A stretch of 9,704 nt of DNA, from assembly GCA_934454635.1 (NCBI GenBank), contig CAKSFR010000028.1, positions 1 to 9,704 on the forward strand, read 5' to 3'. Shown here in pieces: positions 1-5,315 of this stretch. The notes below the pieces were generated by a model. That model made no database searches and was not told the DNA's origin. It saw only the letters and a program-made list of their open reading frames with translations. Numbering within the stretch: the first letter of the stretch is position 1; every line of letters starts with the position of its first letter. The position numbers and the translations under genes are program-made. The stretch is from an uncultured Ruminiclostridium sp. (GTDB lineage: Bacteria; Bacillota; Clostridia; Oscillospirales; Ruminococcaceae).

Positions 1-36
1 GACATTTGCGCCCTGCTATTTCTTTTGCTTTTCTCA

Positions 37-96
37 TACTTATATTATACCGTATTATGCGCTTTTTGTCCAGACCTTAATAGTACTTATATTATA
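37..96. repeat. 13-bp direct repeat TACTTATATTATA
   Basis: An identical 13-base sequence occurs at 37-49 and at 84-96, 47 bases apart. Read on the minus strand each copy starts with TATAAT, so each could supply a minus-strand -10 hexamer. Only the left copy has a well-placed -35 partner. The repeat may be a duplicated promoter segment or simply convergent AT-rich promoter sequence. Confidence 0.5.
44..72 (-). promoter_or_regulatory. sigma-A promoter firing leftward
   Basis: On the minus strand there is TGGACA (plus 67-72), a 17-base spacer and TATAAT (plus 44-49). This is a near-consensus housekeeping promoter with ideal spacing. It points out of the left edge, so the gene it serves is outside the window and its arrangement is divergent to the redox operon. 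No convincing start codon with a ribosome binding site is visible before the edge. Confidence 0.6.
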
Positions 97-116
97 GCAC
101 GTTCTGATAAAATTTG

Positions 117-135
117 TGTTAATTTACGCTTAACA
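117..135. promoter_or_regulatory. inverted repeat TGTTAA-N7-TTAACA, possible operator
   Basis: Two perfect 6-base arms (117-122 and 130-135) lie just upstream of the candidate promoter of the redox operon, where a repressor could block polymerase. The half-sites resemble those of Rex (TTGTTAA/TTAACAA), the NADH-sensing repressor of Firmicutes, but Rex sites have a 4-base centre and this one has 7. The Rex assignment is therefore weak; the repeat itself is plain. Confidence 0.3.
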
Positions 136-153
136 GAAAATTTATACTCACTG

Positions 154-162
154 TGATATAAT
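154..162 (+). promoter_or_regulatory. extended -10 promoter element for the redox operon
   Basis: TGATATAAT is a perfect TGnTATAAT extended -10 ending 29 bases before the first start codon of the operon. No good -35 hexamer lies 16-18 bases upstream (TTAACA at 130-135 would need a 21-base spacer), but extended -10 promoters depend less on the -35. It is the best promoter candidate for the three genes at 192-2126. Confidence 0.5.
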
Positions 163-191
163 CATATCATCAAAGAACGGAGGTTAAAATC

Positions 192-335
192 ATGACAAGA
201 AAAAAAGCGCTTGTACAATCGCTTTTGCTGTTTGCCGGAATATTGATGATATGTTTCGGGATATGGCGCGGAGAGGCGGAAATTGTTCTGTCAAAGGCGA
301 TACGTCTGTGTATGGAGTGTGTGGGAATTGGATAA
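192..335 (+). CDS. small CXXC motif membrane peptide (CD1871A-like)
   Basis: This 47-residue protein has one hydrophobic segment (about residues 7-25) after a basic N-terminus (M-T-R-K-K), then a short amphipathic stretch ending in C40-M-E-C43 and VGIG. The positive-inside rule predicts N-in/C-out, placing the CXXC pair outside the cytoplasm. Length, the F-G-I-x-R-G-E motif after the membrane segment and the C-terminal CxECxGIG agree with what I recall of the 'CD1871A family CXXC motif-containing protein' of Clostridia; that name is from memory. GGAGG at 179-183 with an 8-base spacer fixes the start. It overlaps the next gene by 8 bases, so the two should be translationally coupled. A role as thiol/disulfide carrier between the membrane Fe-S protein and the TlpA lipoprotein is inferred from context only. 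Confidence 0.78.
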   Translation: MTRKKALVQSLLLFAGILMICFGIWRGEAEIVLSKAIRLCMECVGIG

Positions 336-1248
336 GAAGAAAAAAACGAAAAAGATATGTTTCCTTGCCCGTTTCCGTGGGCTGATACAAGCGGCAGCCG
401 TAATATTGACAAATATCCACCTGCTGAATTTCTTTAATGGAACGTTATATCAGGGAAAAGGAAAATATGCCTGCGTCCCGGGACTTAACTGCTATTCCTG
501 CCCCGGAGCTGCCGGAGCCTGTCCAATCGGCGCATTTCAGGCGGTCATGGGCTCATCGAAATTCAAGTTTTCATACTACATCACAGGTATGCTCATTCTT
601 ATGGGAGTACTTCTGGGACGATTTATATGTGGCTTTCTGTGCCCTTTCGGTTGGCTTCAGGAGCTTCTGCACAAGATCCCGGTGCCGAAGCTGTCCACCA
701 GAAAGCTGAAGCCGCTGAGGTATTTAAAATATGTAATACTGGCAGTTTTTGTTATAATGCTTCCGCTGATCGTTGTAAACGAGCTTGGAATGGGCGATCC
801 GTTCTTCTGCAAGTATATATGCCCGCAGGGAGTTGTGGAGGGCGCTATCCCGCTGGCGATAGCAAACAAGGGCATACGCAGCGCTCTCGGAGCACTGTTT
901 TCTTGGAAAACCGGAGTTCTGCTGGCGGTAGTCACGGCAAGTATGTTTATTTACCGGCCGTTCTGCAAATGGCTCTGTCCTCTGGGAGCGGTTTATGCGC
1001 TGATGAACCGCGTGTCGCTTTTCCAGATGAAAGTTGACAAGAGCAAGTGCGTTTCCTGCGGTGCCTGTGCAAAAGCCTGCAAGATGGACGTTGACATAAC
1101 AAAAAAAGCCAACCATTCCGAGTGTATCCGCTGCGGAATGTGCATGAAATCCTGCCCGACCGGAGCAATATGCTACAAATACGGGTTCGGAAATAAATCC
1201 GGCGATAAAGCCTGCAATTCAGATGAAACAAAGGAGATAACCAAATGA
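328..1248 (+). CDS. NapH/YccM-like polytopic membrane 4Fe-4S protein
   Basis: This is a 306-residue integral membrane electron-transfer protein. Near the N-terminus is a Cys-rich segment (C49, C55, C58, C65, the last in CPIG). The transmembrane helices (about 19-36, 83-100, 132-150 and 196-208) are interleaved with the CxxxCP signatures typical of the NapH/NosR/RdxA group: C101-C105P, C161-C165P and C213-C217P. The C-terminus carries a ferredoxin-like pair of 4Fe-4S sites, C241-x2-C244-x2-C247-x3-C251 and C266-x2-C269-x2-C272-x3-C276P. I chose the TTG at 328, which sits in ATTGGATAA over the stop of the preceding gene, with GGAG 10 bases upstream; the frame is open further left, but that part lies inside the CXXC peptide. 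The 3' end overlaps the next ATG (ATGA). Members shuttle electrons across or along the membrane; the partner here is probably the TlpA lipoprotein, by inference. Confidence 0.9.
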   Translation: MDKKKKTKKICFLARFRGLIQAAAVILTNIHLLNFFNGTLYQGKGKYACVPGLNCYSCPGAAGACPIGAFQAVMGSSKFKFSYYITGMLILMGVLLGRFICGFLCPFGWLQELLHKIPVPKLSTRKLKPLRYLKYVILAVFVIMLPLIVVNELGMGDPFFCKYICPQGVVEGAIPLAIANKGIRSALGALFSWKTGVLLAVVTASMFIYRPFCKWLCPLGAVYALMNRVSLFQMKVDKSKCVSCGACAKACKMDVDITKKANHSECIRCGMCMKSCPTGAICYKYGFGNKSGDKACNSDETKEITK

Positions 1249-2126
1249 ACAGAAAAAAGATAACAGCAATCACAGCCTGCCTTATCATGGCGCTTTCGCT
1301 CGCTGCCTGCGGCAGCCAGACTTCACAGCCGGGGCAGGAGGGTCAGTCCTCACAGCCGGCGCAGAATACCCAGACTGCGGACAGCGGTTCTGTAACGGAA
1401 CAGGATCTGCTTGACGAAGAAAACAAGATTCTTTCTGAAAATCAGGAGCTGTGGGAAAAGGTTTTTGGCGCGATGGACAAAAACGTCACAGACAGCGACC
1501 TGAGCAAGAACTACGGCGAGTTCCTGCTTGACACCATTGAAAAGGCAAAGGATCAGTTCACTGACGAGGAATACGAAACTCTGCGCGCGGGAGCGGAAAA
1601 AATACGCGATATCGAAAACCAGATAGCGCAGCTTCCGCAAGGCGATTCAGCGCCGGATACAACTTCGGCGAACACTTTCCCGCAATTTGACGGATACGAT
1701 CTTGACGGAAATAAAGCTGACAGCAGCCTGTTTTCTGAAAATAAATTTACGGTCGTGAACTTCTGGTTCAACGGCTGCAAACCCTGTGTAGCGGAACTTG
1801 GAGAGCTTGACAAGCTGAACAAGAGAATAAGCGAACAGGGCGGCGAGGTTATCGGAATAAACGTTGAAACTCTGGACGGAAACAAACAGAACATCGAAAC
1901 TGCTAAGCAGATACTTGAAACAAAGGGTGCTTCATACCGCAATATCTATTTTGATTCCGCAAGCGACGCAGGTAAGTTCTCACTCGGAATAATGGCGTTT
2001 CCGACCACATATGTTATCGATAAAAACGGGAACATAGTTGGCGAGCCGCTTCTCGGCGGCATAGACAGCGAGGAAAACCTCAACAAGCTTCTTGACACTA
2101 TCAGCAAAGCAGGTTCGGAGAATTAA
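1245..2126 (+). CDS. TlpA-family thiol-disulfide oxidoreductase lipoprotein
   Basis: This 293-residue lipoprotein starts with a type II signal peptide (M1-N-R-K-K, hydrophobic core, lipobox L-A-A-C22), so it should be anchored on the outer face of the membrane. A Gln/Ser/Thr-rich linker (about 23-48) leads to a charged helical region (about 50-130), then a TlpA/AhpC-TSA thioredoxin-fold domain (about 145-290). The redox motif is W174-F-N-G-C178-K-P-C181, and the cis-proline loop is F-P253-T-T. The start ATG overlaps the previous stop, and AAGGAG at 1231-1236 supplies the ribosome binding site. TlpA-type proteins reduce or exchange disulfides of exported proteins and need an electron supply through the membrane. 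The co-transcribed Fe-S protein and CXXC peptide, rather than a CcdA-type protein, would fill that role here. The helical insert before the thioredoxin domain is of unknown function. Confidence 0.92.
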   Translation: MNRKKITAITACLIMALSLAACGSQTSQPGQEGQSSQPAQNTQTADSGSVTEQDLLDEENKILSENQELWEKVFGAMDKNVTDSDLSKNYGEFLLDTIEKAKDQFTDEEYETLRAGAEKIRDIENQIAQLPQGDSAPDTTSANTFPQFDGYDLDGNKADSSLFSENKFTVVNFWFNGCKPCVAELGELDKLNKRISEQGGEVIGINVETLDGNKQNIETAKQILETKGASYRNIYFDSASDAGKFSLGIMAFPTTYVIDKNGNIVGEPLLGGIDSEENLNKLLDTISKAGSEN

Positions 2127-2147
2127 CCTAACGATTCAATTCGATGG

Positions 2148-2179
2148 CTTGTCATTCAAATGAGTTTTGCTATGACAAG
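2148..2179. repeat. inverted repeat CTTGTCAT / ATGACAAG
   Basis: Perfect 8-base arms (2148-2155 and 2172-2179) are separated by 16 bases, just after the stop of the TlpA gene. No U-tract follows, so it is not a classical terminator; it may protect the 3' end of the transcript or be chance. Confidence 0.35.
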
Positions 2180-2230
2180 GTGTGCAGGCAAGACGGGTGC
2201 AATAAAAAATAAACGATTTTGTAAGACGCT

Positions 2231-2253
2231 GTTCTGTATTTCTGATACAGAGC
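2231..2253. other. hairpin beside the terminator
   Basis: A 9-pair stem (2231-2239 with 2245-2253, including one G-U) encloses a 5-base loop. It lies eight bases before the main terminator stem on the plus strand. No run of T follows it in either direction, so it is probably a secondary 3'-end structure rather than a terminator in its own right. Confidence 0.45.
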
Positions 2254-2260
2254 AAAAGAG

Positions 2261-2289
2261 AGAGCGGACCTTTTAAGTCCGCTCTTTTT
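2261..2289. terminator. bidirectional rho-independent terminator
   Basis: AGAGCGGAC (2261-2269) pairs perfectly with GTCCGCTCT (2277-2285) around a 7-base loop. A TTTTT run (2285-2289) follows on the plus strand and TCTCTTTT on the minus strand. It lies between the plus-strand redox operon and the minus-strand lipoprotein cluster, whose last stop codon is at 2294-2296, so it probably ends both. Confidence 0.88.
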
Positions 2290-2293
2290 GATT

Positions 2294-2719
2294 TTATTCC
2301 GGTTGCTTTGTGAATGTAACCTTATCGCCATCAAAAAGCTTGAGATAGGAGTAGGTATTCTCATTAGAGTTGAACGTGAGTGACATATAAGGCATATATG
2401 ATTCACTGCCGTCGTCTTTTACGTCAGTGAACTCAAGAGCTCCGTACTTTTTCAGCCGCACATTGCCTTCAAATATGAGCTTCCTGTTTTCGGTCACGAC
2501 CATACGCGGTTCATCTCCGGAAACTTCGATTACTGAGCTGCCATCTTCTGTCTTCCAGACGCCAAGAAGGACGCTTTGGTCTATCGGAGTATAAGCCATG
2601 TCATCTCCGTCATACGGCGGCACAAACGGCTGGCGCTCCTCCTGCTTTTTGCAGGCGCTAAAAATTGTCAGCAAGGACACTGCAAGTACACCTCCGATAA
2701 TTATTCGCCCAAGCTGCAT
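2294..2719 (-). CDS. small lipoprotein, lipocalin-like fold possible
   Basis: This 141-residue protein has a type II signal peptide ending in F-S-A-C23, followed by a charged/proline linker, so it is predicted to be an extracytoplasmic lipoprotein. From about residue 50 the sequence is beta-rich. It opens with L-L-G53-V-W55-K-T, a G-x-W motif like the first strand of lipocalin-like domains, and continues with alternating short strands to the C-terminus. I do not recognise a named family. It is the last gene of the minus-strand cluster, starting 5 bases after the stop of the gene at 2725-3132. The Shine-Dalgarno match is poor, so translation may depend on coupling to that gene. The upstream neighbour begins with a similar G-x-W strand, so the pair could be secreted and cytoplasmic versions of one fold; this is inference. 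Confidence 0.8.
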   Translation of the reverse strand: MQLGRIIIGGVLAVSLLTIFSACKKQEERQPFVPPYDGDDMAYTPIDQSVLLGVWKTEDGSSVIEVSGDEPRMVVTENRKLIFEGNVRLKKYGALEFTDVKDDGSESYMPYMSLTFNSNENTYSYLKLFDGDKVTFTKQPE

Positions 2720-2724
2720 CCGTC

Positions 2725-3132
2725 TTACACACGCTCAAGGATCATCGTGCCATATGCGATGGTCAGACATCCGTTTTCATCCACCGGTATTTCGGCGAAT
2801 GGGTCTACAGCTTCTCCCAGAACTTCACCCTCGACCTTGGTGTCATAGAAGAACTTTCCGTTCTCCTCTTTCCATGTGGTCTGTTCTATCGGTGCGAAGC
2901 CGTCATCGTCGATCACAGCGCCCTGCGACTTTGCCAATTCGAGCTTATCCTCAGGAACGCGCATAAGCGTGTTCATCAAGCCGTCTTCGGTAAATTCGAT
3001 CCTGTTCGTGAGCATCATGACGATCTCGTCAGCGCAATCTCCTTCAGGCAGATTGTCCAGCGTGTAGGACACCGTGCCGCCGTCAGCGGGGAACAGTAAT
3101 TCCCTGACTTTCCATTTTCCGATAATGTTCAT
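2725..3132 (-). CDS. lipocalin-like hypothetical protein
   Basis: This is a 135-residue protein with no signal peptide or membrane segment, so cytoplasmic. It begins M-N-I-I-G5-K-W7-K-V, the G-x-W strand typical of lipocalin-like beta-barrels. It then alternates hydrophobic strands with a central acidic segment, and ends with a strand (LTIAYGTMILERV) like a closing barrel strand. The start is set by CCTCCTTT at plus 3140-3147, that is AAAGGAGG on the minus strand, 7 bases before the ATG; the frame is open nine codons further upstream but without a ribosome binding site. It lies between a conserved hypothetical gene and a small lipoprotein gene in one transcription direction. The fold is inferred from motif and pattern only, and no ligand can be proposed. 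Confidence 0.8.
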   Translation of the reverse strand: MNIIGKWKVRELLFPADGGTVSYTLDNLPEGDCADEIVMMLTNRIEFTEDGLMNTLMRVPEDKLELAKSQGAVIDDDGFAPIEQTTWKEENGKFFYDTKVEGEVLGEAVDPFAEIPVDENGCLTIAYGTMILERV

Positions 3133-3183
3133 TGTGACGCCTCCTTTGTCAATTGGCATTAGCTCATTGATCTATCAAACGAG

Positions 3184-3765
3184 TTATGCCCATGGGTCCT
3201 CAGATTTCGGCGTGCGGACGCCGGTCAGCAGATACTGTTCCCATAGGAACCATTTACCATCAGAACCACGCTGACGCAGCTTTATCGGCCGTGGAGAATC
3301 CGCACCACCGCAGGGAATAAAGAGCTTCATGTAGCCAGGCTCCTGACCGGATACGTGATTCGATTCTATAACGATCGTGTATGGTTGTGCAGGAGTATAG
3401 TTGTTCTCAGGTGTCGAGCCAGCGAAGTAAGTGAATGGCAGATACGTTTTTCCATCGCGGAACCGGTCATTCAGGAAAGATATCTCCTGCCCGTTCAGGG
3501 GGCGCGGTCCACGCAGAAAATTCAGCATCTCAGTGCCGATATTCTTATCCGCCGCATAAGCGCAAAGTGCGAGGACGGTCAGGGCAGCCGTCTTGAACGG
3601 CGAATCCATGCAAGTCTCCGGAAGCGCCTGCATCTCCGCCAGGCTTTCGGGAAGCGCGGTGAACGTGAAAGTTTCGCGTTTTGAGCCTATTGCAGATGCT
3701 GCCGAGTTTGCGGCTGTGTTGATCGCCTGATTGGCCGTGTTTTTCAGTTTGTCGAAGATTCCCAT
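3184..3765 (-). CDS. conserved hypothetical protein, DUF6935-like
   Basis: This 193-residue protein begins MGIFDKLK, then an Ala/Asn-rich amphipathic helix (about 7-27). A domain from about residue 31 to the C-terminus follows. It contains TFTALPES (33-41), an Ala/Leu-rich helix (58-73, no charge, ending AADKN), PFTYFAGSTPENNYTPAQPY (about 110-129), GGADSPR (153-159) and KWFLWEQYLL (171-180), closing with RTPKSEDPWA. I recall this pattern from a gut-Clostridia family labelled DUF6935; that label is from memory and the function is unknown. The start is fixed by AAAGGAG 7 bases upstream; an in-frame ATG 18 codons earlier lacks such a site and would overlap the previous gene. No signal peptide is present, although the N-terminal helix could touch the membrane. 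It is flanked by lipoprotein and lipocalin-like genes. Confidence 0.85.
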   Translation of the reverse strand: MGIFDKLKNTANQAINTAANSAASAIGSKRETFTFTALPESLAEMQALPETCMDSPFKTAALTVLALCAYAADKNIGTEMLNFLRGPRPLNGQEISFLNDRFRDGKTYLPFTYFAGSTPENNYTPAQPYTIVIESNHVSGQEPGYMKLFIPCGGADSPRPIKLRQRGSDGKWFLWEQYLLTGVRTPKSEDPWA

Positions 3766-3796
3766 TGTTAAACTCCTTTCAGAATGAATTATGACT

Positions 3797-5083
3797 TCAG
3801 CCTGCGCCTTCGCAGACATAAAGCGTGTAGTTTATCCCGTTTCCCGGATATTTATACGGTTTAGTGCAGTCTTTATCAATGTACACCGTGCCCCACCGGC
3901 AGTACTCGGCCGCATCAAACTCCCAGTCCGAGGGAACCGCGAAAGTCTGTCTTACCGTTCTGCCATCAGAGTAAAGCAGGTTGAGCGTCACGGTGCGCAG
4001 CGGCTTTTTCCACGCTGCGATCGTATCCGGCTCGGTAACTTTCTTGCCATAGTCAAACTTTGCCGTGTAGTACGACACGGCATTTTCATCGAACGACTCG
4101 ACTTTCTTCAGTGCGAGGGTTCCGCGGTCAACAGTATACACGGTGCTTGAAGAACCATAATCTATGAAGAATATTTCTTCTTCCTGAGTGCAGGTGAGGC
4201 GGATAAATTCCTCTCCATCACCCGGAAGCATCATGTTGGCAACATAATCATCGAGCCATTCGGGCGAGGTGTCGGCAGGCATGACGCTGACCTTGCCGTT
4301 ATCGTCGGTGTAGAAGCTGTACTCATCATAGTATCCAACTGACCCTCCATCGAGCCAGAAAGCATATCCGTTGTCAGTTTTGACTAAATGGGAGATCGCT
4401 CCGAATCCGCTTGAATAATCCTCGGTAATGGTAATATTCTCGTATATCGGGAGCAGGTTTGAAAGAAGATTTGCGTCATGGAGAAGTTCCGGCGTAAAAT
4501 CAAGGTCGTAGAATTCGTTGCGGCTGAACTCAGAGAGTGAATAGCCGTCATTTTCCTTATTGAATCCGATGTTGAACACGGTCTCCTCAACCGCATTGAA
4601 GCGCAGGTGATCGCGTATCGTGACTACAAATGTGCTGTTTCCGTTTTTCTTGCAGCTCACCTCAGAGGAAACTCCGAGATACGAGCGAAAATATTCGTTT
4701 ATTTCGGGAAATTCCCAGCAGATTTTGTCGTCGTTGACCATGCATTTCGTGTTGACTGTATCCGGAGGAGTTGCGGCAGTCTTTCCGCTCAGTATGACGC
4801 TCTGAATTTCCTTCAGCTGATCCTCGGACAGCACGGCGTCGTCTGAAAGTTCGAGACTCGCCTTGTATGCCGCATACCAGCCCGCTGTATTCCATGCGAA
4901 CTCCGGCGTGTCCGTGTCAATGCTGCCGTTCCATGCCAGCGTGCGGTAGGACAGGGCGGCAGATATTGCGAGATTTTCCAGGTCGTCAAATTCAGTGTTT
5001 TCGGTTCTGCATCCGGCTGTGCAGATAATAAAGATGGATATTGCTGAGATGAGAGAAATAATTCTTTTCATGATCTTTACCAT
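3797..5083 (-). CDS. large lipoprotein with C-terminal InlB B-repeat-like segment
   Basis: This is a 428-residue predicted lipoprotein with a basic start (M-V-K-I-M-K-R), a hydrophobic core and lipobox T-A-G-C25; the Thr at -3 is a tolerated variant. The body is acidic and aromatic-rich with no membrane segments, and I recognise no named domain in about 26-360. The last 66 residues (363-428) look like one InlB-type B-repeat (Listeria-Bacteroides repeat): RTVTLNLLYSDG, then a spaced Trp, then YIDKDCTKPYKYP and YTLYV. Such repeats are usually surface beta-modules. An alternative start at 5071 (M5) gives a more typical signal peptide. Neither start has a close Shine-Dalgarno; AAGGA lies 22 bases before the upstream ATG with a perfect hairpin between them. 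The gene is followed after 31 bases by the DUF6935-like gene and probably shares its transcript. Confidence 0.87.
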   Translation of the reverse strand: MVKIMKRIISLISAISIFIICTAGCRTENTEFDDLENLAISAALSYRTLAWNGSIDTDTPEFAWNTAGWYAAYKASLELSDDAVLSEDQLKEIQSVILSGKTAATPPDTVNTKCMVNDDKICWEFPEINEYFRSYLGVSSEVSCKKNGNSTFVVTIRDHLRFNAVEETVFNIGFNKENDGYSLSEFSRNEFYDLDFTPELLHDANLLSNLLPIYENITITEDYSSGFGAISHLVKTDNGYAFWLDGGSVGYYDEYSFYTDDNGKVSVMPADTSPEWLDDYVANMMLPGDGEEFIRLTCTQEEEIFFIDYGSSSTVYTVDRGTLALKKVESFDENAVSYYTAKFDYGKKVTEPDTIAAWKKPLRTVTLNLLYSDGRTVRQTFAVPSDWEFDAAEYCRWGTVYIDKDCTKPYKYPGNGINYTLYVCEGAG

Positions 5084-5126
5084 AGCTTTCGACGAGCGAA
5101 AGCTTTCCTTTCTCCCCGTTTCGGGG
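5084..5126 (-). promoter_or_regulatory. two leader hairpins around the ribosome binding site
   Basis: In the minus-strand leader of the 428-residue lipoprotein there is CCCCG-AAA-CGGGG (5126-5114), then AGAAAGGA, then AGCTTTCG-N5-CGAAAGCT (5104-5084), which directly abuts the ATG at 5083. Both stems are perfect. The only Shine-Dalgarno-like sequence is AAGGA between the stems, 22 bases from the ATG in linear distance but next to it if the second hairpin folds. This suggests structure-dependent initiation, by inference. Confidence 0.45.
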
Positions 5127-5192
5127 CGGTTATCAGAGAGGATTCGTTTTGTCGGAAAATGGCGAATGTTATGGGATACGTGGAGAAACGTT

Positions 5193-5225
5193 CAGGCGGC
5201 TGCTGGCTGAAATACAGCCGACCTG
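5193..5225. repeat. imperfect GC-rich inverted repeat
   Basis: CAGGCGGCTG (5193-5202) pairs with CAGCCG-A-CCTG (5215-5225) with one bulged A and a 12-base loop. It lies in the 232-base gap between the two large lipoprotein genes. No T-run follows on the minus strand, so it is more likely a transcript-processing or attenuating hairpin than a full terminator. No convincing promoter was found in the gap. Confidence 0.4.
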
Positions 5226-5315
5226 TTCAAACGAGCGTTCACGCGCCTGTTTGTGTTATGCTGTGCTTGGATTCAGAGAATTACAAGGGGTCTTTTTCTG
5301 TATAATAAGGTTCAA

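Noticed and set aside
437..1116. Several open frames on both strands inside the Fe-S protein gene
   Set aside because: They are shadows of a clearly conserved Cys-motif gene and lack ribosome binding sites.
2725..3159. Upstream start (ATG at 3159) for the lipocalin-like gene
   Set aside because: The ATG at 3132 has AAAGGAGG at a 7-base spacing, while the upstream ATG has none.
2576..3274. Plus-strand frames of 63-122 codons opposite the lipocalin-like and lipoprotein genes
   Set aside because: The minus strand has well-placed ribosome binding sites and recognisable signal-peptide and barrel motifs; the plus frames are rich in Ser/Arg/Pro as expected for antisense shadows.
3184..3819. Upstream start (3819) for the DUF6935-like gene
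   Set aside because: It would overlap the previous gene and lacks a ribosome binding site; the ATG at 3765 has AAAGGAG and gives the MGIFDKLK beginning.
5193..5225. tRNA-like or terminator structure in the gap between the lipoprotein genes
   Set aside because: There is no clover-leaf, T-loop or CCA-end signal, and no T-run after the stem on either strand.
5291..5306. Plus-strand TATAAT at 5301-5306 as a promoter
   Set aside because: No -35 hexamer is found at 16-18 bases and no plus-strand gene lies downstream.
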